A stretch of 64,000 nucleotides of DNA, from NCBI GenBank assembly GCA_025024175.1, contig QCXZ01000075.1:4402001-4466000 (forward strand), given 5' to 3'. The position numbers and the translations under genes are program-made. Of the stretch, positions 54,072 through 64,000 are shown piece by piece (positions within the stretch are counted from its first letter, which is position 1; every line of letters begins with the position of its first letter). Origin of the DNA: Rhyzopertha dominica (taxonomy: Eukaryota > Arthropoda > Insecta > Coleoptera > Bostrichidae). A model generated the notes under the pieces. The model saw nothing but the letters and a program-made list of their open reading frames with translations. It ran no database searches and was not told the DNA's origin.

Positions 54072-55553
54072 GCACAAAGTAGTAAACCAGAAGAGCTACA
54101 TCGCGGCATGTTCAAAACAGATACAAGGACGCCACAACTATATTGCCTACCTAAGATACACAAACCAGAGATACCACTGAGACCGATTGTTAGTGCAACA
54201 GGATATGCCACCCACCCTCTAGCTGGATACATCGTTCGGACCCTGAAAGGACTCGTAGGAAAGACGGAGCACCACGCCAGGAACGCCGGAGACCTTATGG
54301 AGAAAATTAAGATCAGACTGGACCCGGAGGACATCTTAGTAAGCTTTGATATCACCTCACTCTTCACGAAGATACCATTGGACGATGCCTTAAGGGAGTT
54401 GAAGAAACGGCTACAAGAAGAAGACCTGGATGAAAAACTAGTCCAACTTGCTAATATCTGCCTGAAATCTACTTTCTTCAAGTTCCAGGATGAATACTAC
54501 GAGCAGACAGAAGGTGCTCCGATGGGGTCACCGCTTTCTCCGCTGATAGCTAACATTTACTTGGAAGCCTTCGAGACAACTGCATTGACATCGGCACGGC
54601 TTAAACCTAAGTGTTGGTTTAGATACGTGGACGACACTTTTACCGTCTGGCCGCATGGACAACAGAACATGAAGGAGTTCCTGGACCATCTAAATAGCAT
54701 CCATAGCGGCATACAATTCACGATGGAGATGGAGACCAATGGCGCCCTCCCCTTCCTGGATGTGATGGTGACAAGGAAACAAGACGGCACGCTAGGACAT
54801 CGGGTCTATAGGAAGCCAGCCCACACGGATCGCTACCTGCATGCAGATTCACACCATCACCCCGCCCAAAAACAAGGAGTCATCAACACGCTGATACAGC
54901 GGGCGAAGCTAGTCAGAGAACCAGACCATCTAGAAGAGGAATTAGAACATTTACGCAGTGCACTACAGAAGAACGGATATCCTAAGGCACAGATTGAGAA
55001 GGCTATCAACAAGCAACCATGGAGGAAGGAAACAGAGGAGCACATCGCTACAGCATACCTGCCCTATGTCAATGGATGTACAGATAAGATCGGACGGCTG
55101 CTGAGAAGACATCATATAAACACCATCTTCACCGCCCCGAGAAAGATAGCTAACGCCTTTCCGAAATATCGTTCGACGACTGAGGAGCTACAAACACAAG
55201 GTTGTACAGCATCCCATGCAGCTGTAGGAAGGTTTACATCGGCCAAACCAGAAGGCACATCAGCATGAGAATCAAGGAGCACATGAGGGACACCAGAGAG
55301 CGGCAAGGTGATAGGTCGGCTGCAGCAGAACATCGAATGGAGACAGGCCACATCATCAAATTCGAGGAAGCACAAATGCTGTAGAGGGAAGCGAGATTCT
55401 GGCCGAGACAGTACAAGGAAGCCATCGAAATCCAGAAGAACCCGCACAATTACAACCGAGACCGGGGCATCGAACTACCTGGAATCTGGAAACTGGTCAT
55501 GCGTAACAACGCCCACGCGTCAGTGTCCCGGACGAGTATAAATACCAGAGCGG
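54072..55553 (+). pseudogene. Penelope-like element, RT plus GIY-YIG, nearly intact
   Basis: The frame is open from about 54066, with ATG at 54108. RT blocks in order: LYCLPKIHKPEIPLRPIVS; motif A LVSFDITSLFTKIPLD; motif B EGAPMGSPLSPLIANIYLEA; motif C FRYVDDTF with both catalytic Asp; LPFLDVMVTR; and LGHRVYRKPAHTDRYLHADS. A one-base shift near 55198 moves the frame. The GIY-YIG domain LYSIPCSC, KVYIGQTRRHISMRIKEHMR follows, then TAG at 55382 and the tail REARFWPRQYKEAIEI to TAG 55553. The N-terminal part before the LPKIHKP block is missing (5' truncation). Full elements use RT and GIY-YIG nicking for target-primed insertion. This copy has three defects but is clearly younger than the one at 30.5 kb. 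Confidence 0.92.
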
Positions 55554-55582
55554 ACTAGGACACTTCAGTTTCAGAGCTACTT

Positions 55583-55616
55583 CTGAGGAAGACACCGACA
55601 TGAGTGTCGAAACGTC
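55583..55616 (+). ncRNA. Hammerhead-like motif of the PLE 3' region
   Basis: CTGAGGA (55583-55589, matching CUGANGA), one extra A, stem GACAC (55591-55595) and GTGTC (55604-55608), then GAAACGTC. All core blocks of a hammerhead are present except for the extra A. It sits 30 bp after the tail stop, where PLE hammerheads are expected. Confidence 0.6.
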
Positions 55617-55689
55617 AAGGTCTAATAACCAACGTGGGAACCAGCCCGGAAAACAACATGTCATAGTAAACTTCCACTTTAAAAAATCA

Positions 55690-58600
55690 TTAAAGAAGTA
55701 ACGCTTAGTCCTGGCGAACTGAGATAAAAAAAAATGAATAGCATTCGACTCTACGTTGAGGTATCGATTTTCAACAACCTAAGGCCTCAGATACCGACGC
55801 AACAGGCATTTTCTTGAACCACTGCATTTAATGAACAAAAAATATGATAAAATTCCCTGAACGTGCTAGTTCATTTCTAAAGATATTTTTGGATTCTGGA
55901 GGTCAAAAACAATATAAAGGCGATTTTCACTCACCTAGAGCTTTGTCGAACCTCTTCAAGGGTCTGTGTGTTATTCACAGGACGATTCAAGGAGCTGCCT
56001 TCATCGTCCTATCCCTGTTCTGCCGGACCGACGCCAACCGTCGAAGGTTGCTTCTCCGATGTCGCTCATCTTGACCAGGAGGTCTTCAATGTTGCTGAAA
56101 GCGAGGAATTTGCCTGTTGATCAAGGACAATTCAAAATTGCAATTATAACTATCAAAATGAAACAAATACTTAAGTTTTTCCAAAAACATAAGTACAACA
56201 GTTAATGTGCTACATATTGACAACAAAAATTGCAAGGCTAAAGAAGCCGAACAAACTTTGAATACAAAATCAAAACATTAATGTATTACTGATATAAGTC
56301 TTATTAATGACGATTAATTAGTTAGTCATAAAAAGCCAATACCCTTCTTTATTGATCACATATGTATCAGTAATGTCAAATAATTATAACTGTTCAATAA
56401 ATAATTCTGAAAGCAAACGAAGAACAAATGTCTTACGGGCAACTAAAGTTGCTAATGAATACTTTTTATAAACATTGAATCACTCATTGACACTGACTCT
56501 CTCGATAAGTGGTATAATGTCCCTAGTCATTTAAGATTTTTTATTTGACTTTGTATAAAAAAATTATTGAAAAACTATAAGTCTTAAAAAAATAAAATGA
56601 TGGAAAACACAAACTTCTGTTATAGGAAAAAATCCTCAGGACAACTGATATCACAGATTTGGAAAAAATCAAAACGAAGGGTGTACTATTTTCTCAAGTG
56701 GATTCAAATTCTACAATAGGAAAAAATGGACTACAAAGCTTTATTGCCTGCACCTAACTGAGTGGAAGAATTATTTTTAGTTGATACAACTTGAAAACTA
56801 ATTTTTGGAGAAACATAAACAACAAGACCACCAATCAAAATGAAAAAAAAATGGTAAATATAATTAATAACTCTCTCCATTTGGTTCAATTTTAAACGGT
56901 TTAGTTGCGGTGTTCATTTGCAAATATTATAAAATAAATTATTCTATTCTCAATGCGTGAATATCAGGTTTCAGAATTTTGACGGCAATTTCCTTTGATA
57001 ATGATTTATCGAAGCACAAACATACATGAGTTGATAAATCATTTAAAATCTCCTTCTGCTTTGCATGTAACCTATAAATATAGTAATATTTTTGAGCGTT
57101 CAATCAAGTTTACATGAGCTTGTTTAACACCTACCGTAACGAAATACATGCTTTACTCACCTTTACAGATATACGAAGCACGAAGCAGCAACGCATTCTG
57201 AAGCTCCATTGTCAAGTTGTGCCTTATTTTTATTCTTGTCCATGGCACACTATATAAAAAGCGATAAAAATAGTAAAAAAACTATACAAATGAAAAGAAA
57301 TGTTGGCCATAAATATGTAAACTAAAACCAGGGTTTATAATGTTAGTCCGACACCAGTTAAAGTAAATACGTTTATTTTAATCCTCTACAACTGTTATGC
57401 TAACTTTAAGTGCCTATATCTCTAACATATATTTACATACATTTAACATGTTGTTAAACAACATTTACTTATGTTTACATGAAACATACAATAACGACAA
57501 AACTATGATTTCCTCTTCCACTACTTTTATATAAAATATAAATCGAAAACAGACATCTCTTTTTATATAATATGGGAAAAACATTGGCTGCACCAAAAGT
57601 GAAGCTAACACTTAACTACCATTAGTATGCACCAGGTATACCACCCAGGGAACACCGACATACAAAGGGGTGCAACGAAATACACAAAAATGCCCTGCCA
57701 GGTGCACTTCTCTGGAAATTTTCATTTAATGAAATTTTTAGAATATAATCAATCCAATAACCTCGTTTGAAGAAGACTGTCGTACTAATAGTTTCCAATT
57801 TTCACTTATTTCCAAAGAAGCGGACCCCGCTACGAAAATACGTGATATACCACCACCTTCCCTCACCAGTGTCAGTAGCTTAATAAATATACAAAGCGTA
57901 TCCCTATCTGTTGGCTAAATTTCTTCCCTTTCTGAGTCGTAACAAACTACAACAGCGTCATTATATCTTCTCTCAGCGCAATAAATTTTATAAAGGTACT
58001 TGCATGTAACGATACGTCTCAATCAGGCACTACAGTCTTATTTAATTACTAAGTGTTTTACATGTGTAGATCAAGAAAAAGCAGTTAACCTCTAATAATC
58101 CAAAAGTTTGTTTGAGAAACCAGGTTTCACTTTAGTTTTAACGTTATTAATGTAGTTATATAACAGTGTTGTAATATTCTACCAACTCAACTCGACCGAT
58201 ATTAAAGATGTTTTCTTTTGGTATTATTCGATAAAACGCACAAGATCTTAAGACAAACGATTTAATGTAACCAACATACAACTTCTTCAGAGGGTTTTTT
58301 CCTCAGCTTGAACGCACGTTTGAGTTTAAAACCAATGAAAGAAAAATAAGCTATAATAGACGATCAATGTAAATTTATTTAAAACTTTAACTACATTAAT
58401 TAAAAATTGGTTTGCTGGCTAATGAGAATTAGAGTATGCAACTTCGAAACCCTCTTTTATCTGGAGTATAGTCTATCATTCACAATAAATGTCGAATTCT
58501 TCTTTCGTATCGTTTGATTACTGCTTTTTAGCAACCTACACATGCGATCTACTAAAATTAACGGATATCTCGTTATAACGGATATGGAAATACTTTACAA

Positions 58601-58890
58601 CAGACAGTGAAAACATCAAAAAACTTATCTCACACCAAATTACAACGACGACAACTCTAGAGATGCGTAAAATCTATAATAGAAGTACACTACTAGTACA
58701 CTTATAACCGTGATTTGCGACATTTTGATAGTAACAAGTATAGCGCTGTTATTCACACACACCTTAAGTAATCCATCTAGAAAAATTTGTACAAACCCCA
58801 TTCGTTATACTTGTAGGTATATCTAAATGTATACAGAACCAGCATGGCCCTGAATCACACTTGAGTTCTGTGAAAAACCAACTGCCAATT
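55690..58890. other. AT-rich stretch with one exon-like piece
   Basis: Apart from the candidate exon at 55935-56094, I recognise no gene, RNA or repeat here. The short frames are random-looking. Confidence 0.5.
55935..56094 (-). other. Candidate exon with consensus splice sites
   Basis: The minus strand has acceptor CCTCGCTTTCAG and a consensus donor TAG|GTGAGT 160 nt later. The frame starts NIEDLLVKMSDIGEATFDG and stops. A different frame then reads DDEGSSLNRPVNNTQTLEE, VRQSS. A single indel would join the two, so this is a pseudo-exon, a sequencing error or a noncoding exon. The product is not recognised. The PLE would lie in the intron between it and 53810-53943. Confidence 0.3.
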
Positions 58891-59099
58891 TAGAATATTA
58901 AGAATTTTGAATTACATGTGCATAGCCTAACGAATCGACTTTTTTTTGCCTGAACATCGTACATTTTTAGAAGTAAACTAAAGCAACAATAAGGCAACCC
59001 AGCCATATGTTGTTGGAACAATTCCCTGATCCTATCCTGACTTGCATCTGCTACTAAATTAAAATGCACAGAAATTGAAACGTACATAACAGACTATTT

Positions 59100-59695
59100 T
59101 GCCATCGAGTTTCGGTCTTCCAACTCTTTGTTACCCGCTGGTTAACACGTGATTTTTACTATTCTACTATCTTCCACCCAGTCTATATGGCTGTACCATT
59201 TCCTTCTTCACGCTAGACTTCATTTAGAAACCAATCATTCTATTATGCAGGTTTGCCTTAACATGTATGCTTTTCTTTCTAGATCTCTCAACGTTCTGTT
59301 GATTATTTTGTGCATTTCTGACCTTCAAGCTGCTGTCGTCTTTTCTAAGGGTCTAATCACGTCCTAATATATTCGTAGCCTCAGGTATTTGTTACACCAA
59401 ATTGCGTCGTTCAGACAAACCGTTATTCCTCACTTGGTTTTTTAGTTCTTGCAGTTGGTTATTGTTGTTTTCTTGTTCCCAGATATTGAATTTGCATTAC
59501 CTGTTCTACGATCAAATCTTCAACCAATAGATAATTATTTGGGTCTACTTTATGGCCTTTTCTAAAAAGGGGTACTAAGATGCTGCTTCTCAATTCGTCT
59601 AGTATTCCTTCGTTAAGTTCTCTTACATATACTATCATGAACTTCGGTGACATTTGAGCTTGTGTGCAAAAGTTCTTTTTTATATTCATCGCCAT
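59100..59695 (-). pseudogene. LINE reverse-transcriptase relic, internally deleted
   Basis: Minus strand. ELRSSILVPLFRKGHKVDPN NY is the start of a LINE RT (compare VPIFKKGD..DPNNYR). It jumps directly to IVEQVMQIQYLG (compare the post-RT EQVM.F.YLG), then in other frames AIWCNKYLRLRIY, DVIRPLEKTTAA, SEMHKIINRTLRDLERK and RRKWYSHIDWVED. These match the C-terminal tail of insect endonuclease/RT-type LINEs. The RT core is gone and several stops are present. Confidence 0.7.
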
Positions 59696-60480
59696 TATTA
59701 ACCTACTGAAGTATTATGCCCACCCTTCTGAGCTCATGTATTAATTTGGTCACGCTCTTATAAACTTCCACATATGTTTTTGTAGTTAACAAAAAGGTTT
59801 CTTTTACGTTTGTTTGGTTTGTAACTTTCGTAATCTTGGGGTCTCTCTCGTTATTTTTTTTTTACTTTTGGCTTCAGTAGTTTACTTGGTGGATCAAGCA
59901 GCTCAGCAAACGCCGATAAATAAGAAAAAGGATCCAATACTGAGCACAGCTGGTCAAATAAAAAAAGAGCAGCTACTTACAAAACTCGTCTAAAACTTAT
60001 GTTAAGGCAGACATTTTGCAAAATTCAGAATTGTTTAATCCTCCAGGTTTCTGTTCAGGTGTCTTCAGACGGGTTGCATAATGTAAATATACTCAAACGT
60101 GTAGTTTTTGACAAAGAAGAATGAAGGACTGACGTTAAGTTATCTTTCATGATCTGNCTAGAAGNTGTGATGTTTCATTTGTTGTTCTGGCACAGAATTT
60201 TTATTAAAATATTAAATTTAAGCGATAAAAAAACAATACACCCTCTAGTGTGGCCTACCTTTATTCATTGGAAATTCTAAGCTATTTCAGTTTGAATGTA
60301 AAGTGAGGATTTATATCAAAAAATGCCACAGTTCCTGGTAACCATCACCAACAATATTTTATCTATTCGATAAAGTACATATTTATAAACTAGAAGAAAC
60401 CATTGATCTTTGAATAGCGCCATGGCAGCAGAAATTTTGCTCTTTTTTAAGTTATACTGCGTCGGTTTGGAAATATGGTC

Positions 60481-60515
60481 AACGTTTCGCTCGCTCTTTT
60501 GAGGGGCCTCATCAG
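60481..60515 (-). ncRNA. Hammerhead-like PLE motif, degenerate
   Basis: The minus strand has CTGATGA, a partly paired arm (GGCCCCTC...GAGCGAGC), then GAAACGTT. The core blocks are good, but stem II is mismatched. No PLE coding sequence is recognised next to it, so it would be an isolated end of an old copy. Confidence 0.35.
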
Positions 60516-60539
60516 GAGAAAAATACGACACAAACTAAA

Positions 60540-63500
60540 TAAGAGAAAGTGTCAGAGGACATTGGCATGAGGGATTTGGTTGAGTTTTGAGAAGGTTTGT
60601 GCCATATTCCTGATGATCGAATAAAACATCTACCTTATGTTCAAAAACAACGCGATCAGTTTAAAGCTAAAGGTGTCGTTGCTTGTAAAAATGTACGACC
60701 TGCAAAATAGCAACTTAAATTGGACCAGCTAACCACCGGCAAATGCGTTTTTCACAGAACCCGAAGCATCCTCCTGATACGCTATTTTACGTCTAACCTA
60801 TTAATATTATCAATAACACTTACAGCAATATAATTCTTAACGTTATAATGTAAGGTATCACAAAAAATACTTTATCGGTTAGAAATTTCACATATCCTCT
60901 TCAATAGAAAACACAAATACTTGATATTAAAATACCCATTTCGTAAAGTAAACGTATAAGGCGATATTTTAGCGAATCCTTGATTAGTCAAATTTGGAGC
61001 TAGGAAACCGCCGATTTTCCACAAGAAAAATCGACCGTTTCGTGTGGTTCTGTCTTTATTTGCTTTTAGTCAGTATTTTAGCTAATAGAAATGAAGACGT
61101 CCCACTAAAATTAATACTGCATGGCTTTTAGAACAGTTAAACAACCCAGGCTATGAAATTGTTTCCTGAGTACAAACATCTACTGTAATTGCTTTGTGTC
61201 TTGCCGAGAATTTAAATGAAACGGCTTTGTGCGACTTTGGTTAAGACAGTCATTGTGCAGCCCAGCCAGANTAGGTATATTTGATGTAACAGCACATTGG
61301 GCTTAGTGCCAAATTGATGAGGAGTCTCTTTACGTTTGTTTAGAAACTAACAGTTTTCACAATGCTCTTGGTTATACAAGAAATAGGAATTCCAACTCGA
61401 TTCTGGGGCACATATGGATGCACAGGGAATTGCATTCCTCTGCAGTTACTAGTTCTCCAAGTATAGTCATATTACATGTTCTGTTATGTGCTTGCCACCA
61501 GAAAATCTACACTTCTATGAGTTTCGAATTTTTTGATATAATTGACTGCTAAGTAAAAGGACGCTTTCCATTGAAGTAAATTCTGCTTTCTTAAGTGGTA
61601 CCACTTGTGCTGGACTTTTTCAATCAAGACCAGAATTTGGTCTTGCAATTGCCTTTCTCGCTGATGTAGATGAGCTCTGTTCTAAATGTAAAATAGTCTG
61701 CTATCAAAGGGAGATATGCATTATTTTTTATTTTGTTCAAATTTTATGTGGCCCTATAGTCGTTTACAAAGGTATAAAAGTGTTCATGCTTTGTGTCGTT
61801 TCTTGATTTGCGAACACATAAATCCCTTAATTAATGAGTACTGAAAGTTTAATGGTAAAAAAGTTTTCCAACACCAAAGAATACAATTATTTACATATTA
61901 TTTTGAAAACTTCATTACTTTGGGAGATGGGTTTTATTTGATTGTAGGAAAGGCCGAATTCGAATTACTGCGAAATCTAAAAATTGCAAGACTTGAAGAA
62001 AAGGACCTTCAGTGCTATGAAGCCAAATTTATCTACACTTAAACTTCTATCTTCAGCCGTCAGGATTTATTAGAAAAAAAACTGCAACCAATACTTTTAT
62101 TACTGGTGACAATTGTGATAAATACTATAATAAGGTACATGAATATGGGATTTTATAGACTTAAACCATTTATTTTTTGCTCTACCGTCACTAGCTTTGG
62201 CTGTTGCTAGTACGCTGTAGAAGAGGACAGCGTTGGTAACATATTCTCATATTATTATAAAAAGTGAAAAGTACAGCATGAATCCAGAAGAAGTTTTGCT
62301 TCGGAAGGATACCAACAAGTTAACGACACCATAGAAAACTAAGAAAACCTCTTTGAAGAAGGTTCTAATATAGAACAAAAAAAAAGGAAATTTTCTAAAC
62401 CTGCCTATATTTGGAAGTACTTAAAAACTGTACATTTTAAAACTTTTACTTAATGGCGAAAAAAATTTCGGCAACGAAACAATATGGCTTTTGAAACTCT
62501 TTGTGTTGTTCAGCCAATGTTGACATCGACAGTGTGGTGAAGGATACTGCACGTGATACTGAAGGATGATTCCCCAAATGATGTGCGAAATGCTGAAGAC
62601 ACGACCATTTAAATTTGCCCTAATATGGAAGGTGATAAAAAAGGCGGTAATAGGAAAGAGCAAAAACTCTCGGTACCCCAATGGAACCCATATAAACGAA
62701 GTGCTTCTGGAATATGTGTCAAATAAAAAATGCAAATGTTGTGTTATTTTTTGATAAAGCCTCATTAAAACGCTATTATTATAATCCTCCAAAAACAACC
62801 TCTCACTATCAGATCAGATCAGGATATTATTTGGAATTTCAAGGTAATACATAGAAAATGTCTGATAGGTAAACTACTGACCTTTAATAGCAACAAAAAA
62901 TTCTCTGGATTACTAAACATTATAAATGGATATCAATAAATACCATACATTCATTGAGCGAAAGCCTCGGTTTCGGTGTTCAGGAAATCATAGATGAATT
63001 ATGCACTGAAGAAGATGAGATAGTAAAAACGATAACTTAAGAACTTGAAATGCACAAGTCGACAATTTAAAGACATGAATAAAGTTTGTGGACAGTTCAT
63101 TTCTTTTGTTGAGTACAATAAAAATTACCTTGCGGTAGCAGGTCTTCAGTCTTTGCTTGACGTAAATACTTTAAACAAACCTTTACTGAGAGACTTCAAT
63201 TATTGTAGCATAATCTATAATATGTAAATAAATTTGTATGTACTAAATGGTCCAGTTGTATTTGTTTATTGTACTCGTATATCCATCAAACAAGTGGATT
63301 TTCATGGTATTGTATGAATTTCATTTTATTGAGATGGAGTTTTATATACCCACACCAACTATTAAACTTTTAACTCTCTTCATACGAAACACCTCTGCAT
63401 AGGGATAACTTTTAGAGTACATAGTCAAAAACGCTATATTGGTTATAAGTATTCTTAAATTTAACCTAGATCAATAAAGATCACACAAAAAATAGTTATA

Positions 63501-64000
63501 CTGGGTTGCAAAGTTGAAATATTGTCATCAGCTATCTAGAAAATAGATACAGGGAATGCTGACACCTACTGATTACCAAAAAACACACTGAGCCAGTGGC
63601 ATACCCTGGTTAAGTAATGAACCATTAAAAATTAGGTTTCCTAGATTTTATAACATCACAGTGAGAAATAAGTACCTACCTAGATTTGCACCCGCTATGA
63701 ACAACCTAGTAAAAGTTTGTGTCTTTTTCTAACGGAATTGCTTATGTTTGTTTATAAAAGAATCCCCTATTTGCAATCAATCTCCACCCTTGACAAAAAA
63801 ATGCCCAGCAAGGCAATAAACAGGTAAGCAAACGACTTAGTTGTCTAACAAGTATAAGGGTTAAATGAGCTTATTTTATTCAACAACAAATATATAAAAT
63901 GGAAAATTTTCTCGAAGCTTAGAGGGTTGTACTATTTTTCAGAGTAGTTGCGTATCAGAGTACAAGCAAAGAAAGTACAGTTTATACTCGTAAGTATGAA
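60540..64000. other. Nothing recognised
   Basis: AT-rich sequence. Frames at 62421-62798 (minus) and 62566-62754 (plus) overlap on opposite strands and show no known motif. A plus-strand frame near 62620-62690 (EGDKKGGNRKEQKLSV) is basic but unidentified. Confidence 0.5.

Noticed and set aside
54062..54481. 139-codon minus-strand frame
   Set aside because: Shadow of the PLE reverse transcriptase on the plus strand.
62421..62798. 125-codon minus-strand frame
   Set aside because: Overlaps an opposite-strand frame, has no recognisable motif and lacks gene context.

Overview
The window is eukaryotic, AT-rich, intron-bearing DNA from an insect. A beetle is my best guess, from the very short 54-nt intron, the maltase and GMC gene types, and the mix of jockey-like, Penelope-like and mariner/Tc1 relics. 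Order level is inference only. Nothing bacterial or plasmid-like is present. Single n bases and two 100-N gaps show a scaffolded, imperfectly polished assembly.

Layout. 0.4-1.7 kb: a decayed reverse transcriptase/GIY-YIG relic. 1.9-2.3 kb: one exon of a GMC oxidoreductase (glucose-dehydrogenase type), minus strand. 2.4-24.3 kb: a jockey-type LINE copy split by one huge insertion (2560-23453). The insertion is almost wholly an inverted repeat: an 8.3-kb left arm, a 93-bp spacer and an 8.3-kb right arm. It has AG...CT ends and a 6-bp AAAATA target duplication, and removing it with one duplication copy restores the LINE codon by codon. 4.1 kb of the right arm appears twice around the first N gap, which looks like an uncollapsed contig overlap. 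The true insertion is then about 16.7 kb. It has the size, end bases and target-site length of Polinton/Maverick elements, but no gene I can recognise.

24.3-30.4 kb is gene-poor. 30.5-31.4 kb is a 5'-truncated Penelope-like element (PLE) with a GIY-YIG domain and a hammerhead-like 3' motif. 32.8-33.6 kb is a dead mariner-like transposase. 34.0-40.1 kb, minus strand, is a complete seven-exon GH13 alpha-glucosidase (maltase, 567 codons as modelled) with a signal peptide and all catalytic residues; its second intron carries another mariner-like fragment.

42.1-42.5 kb is a Tc1 relic. 42.63-49.58 kb is a tandem satellite of about 294-bp monomers (about 23 copies, with an N gap). 49.8-50.8 kb is a foldback element built of nested ACTTAAGTAC palindromes. 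51.4-53.7 kb is a tandem repeat of about 753 bp with a very well conserved GC-rich core. 54.07-55.62 kb is a second PLE with a nearly intact reverse transcriptase, a frameshift before the GIY-YIG domain, and a hammerhead-like motif; two exon-like segments of an unrecognised minus-strand gene flank it. 59.1-59.7 kb is a LINE relic. The rest is AT-rich DNA in which I see nothing.

Only the maltase and perhaps the GMC exon look like working host genes. The rest is nested mobile DNA and satellite. The point most worth following up is the giant inverted-repeat insertion.
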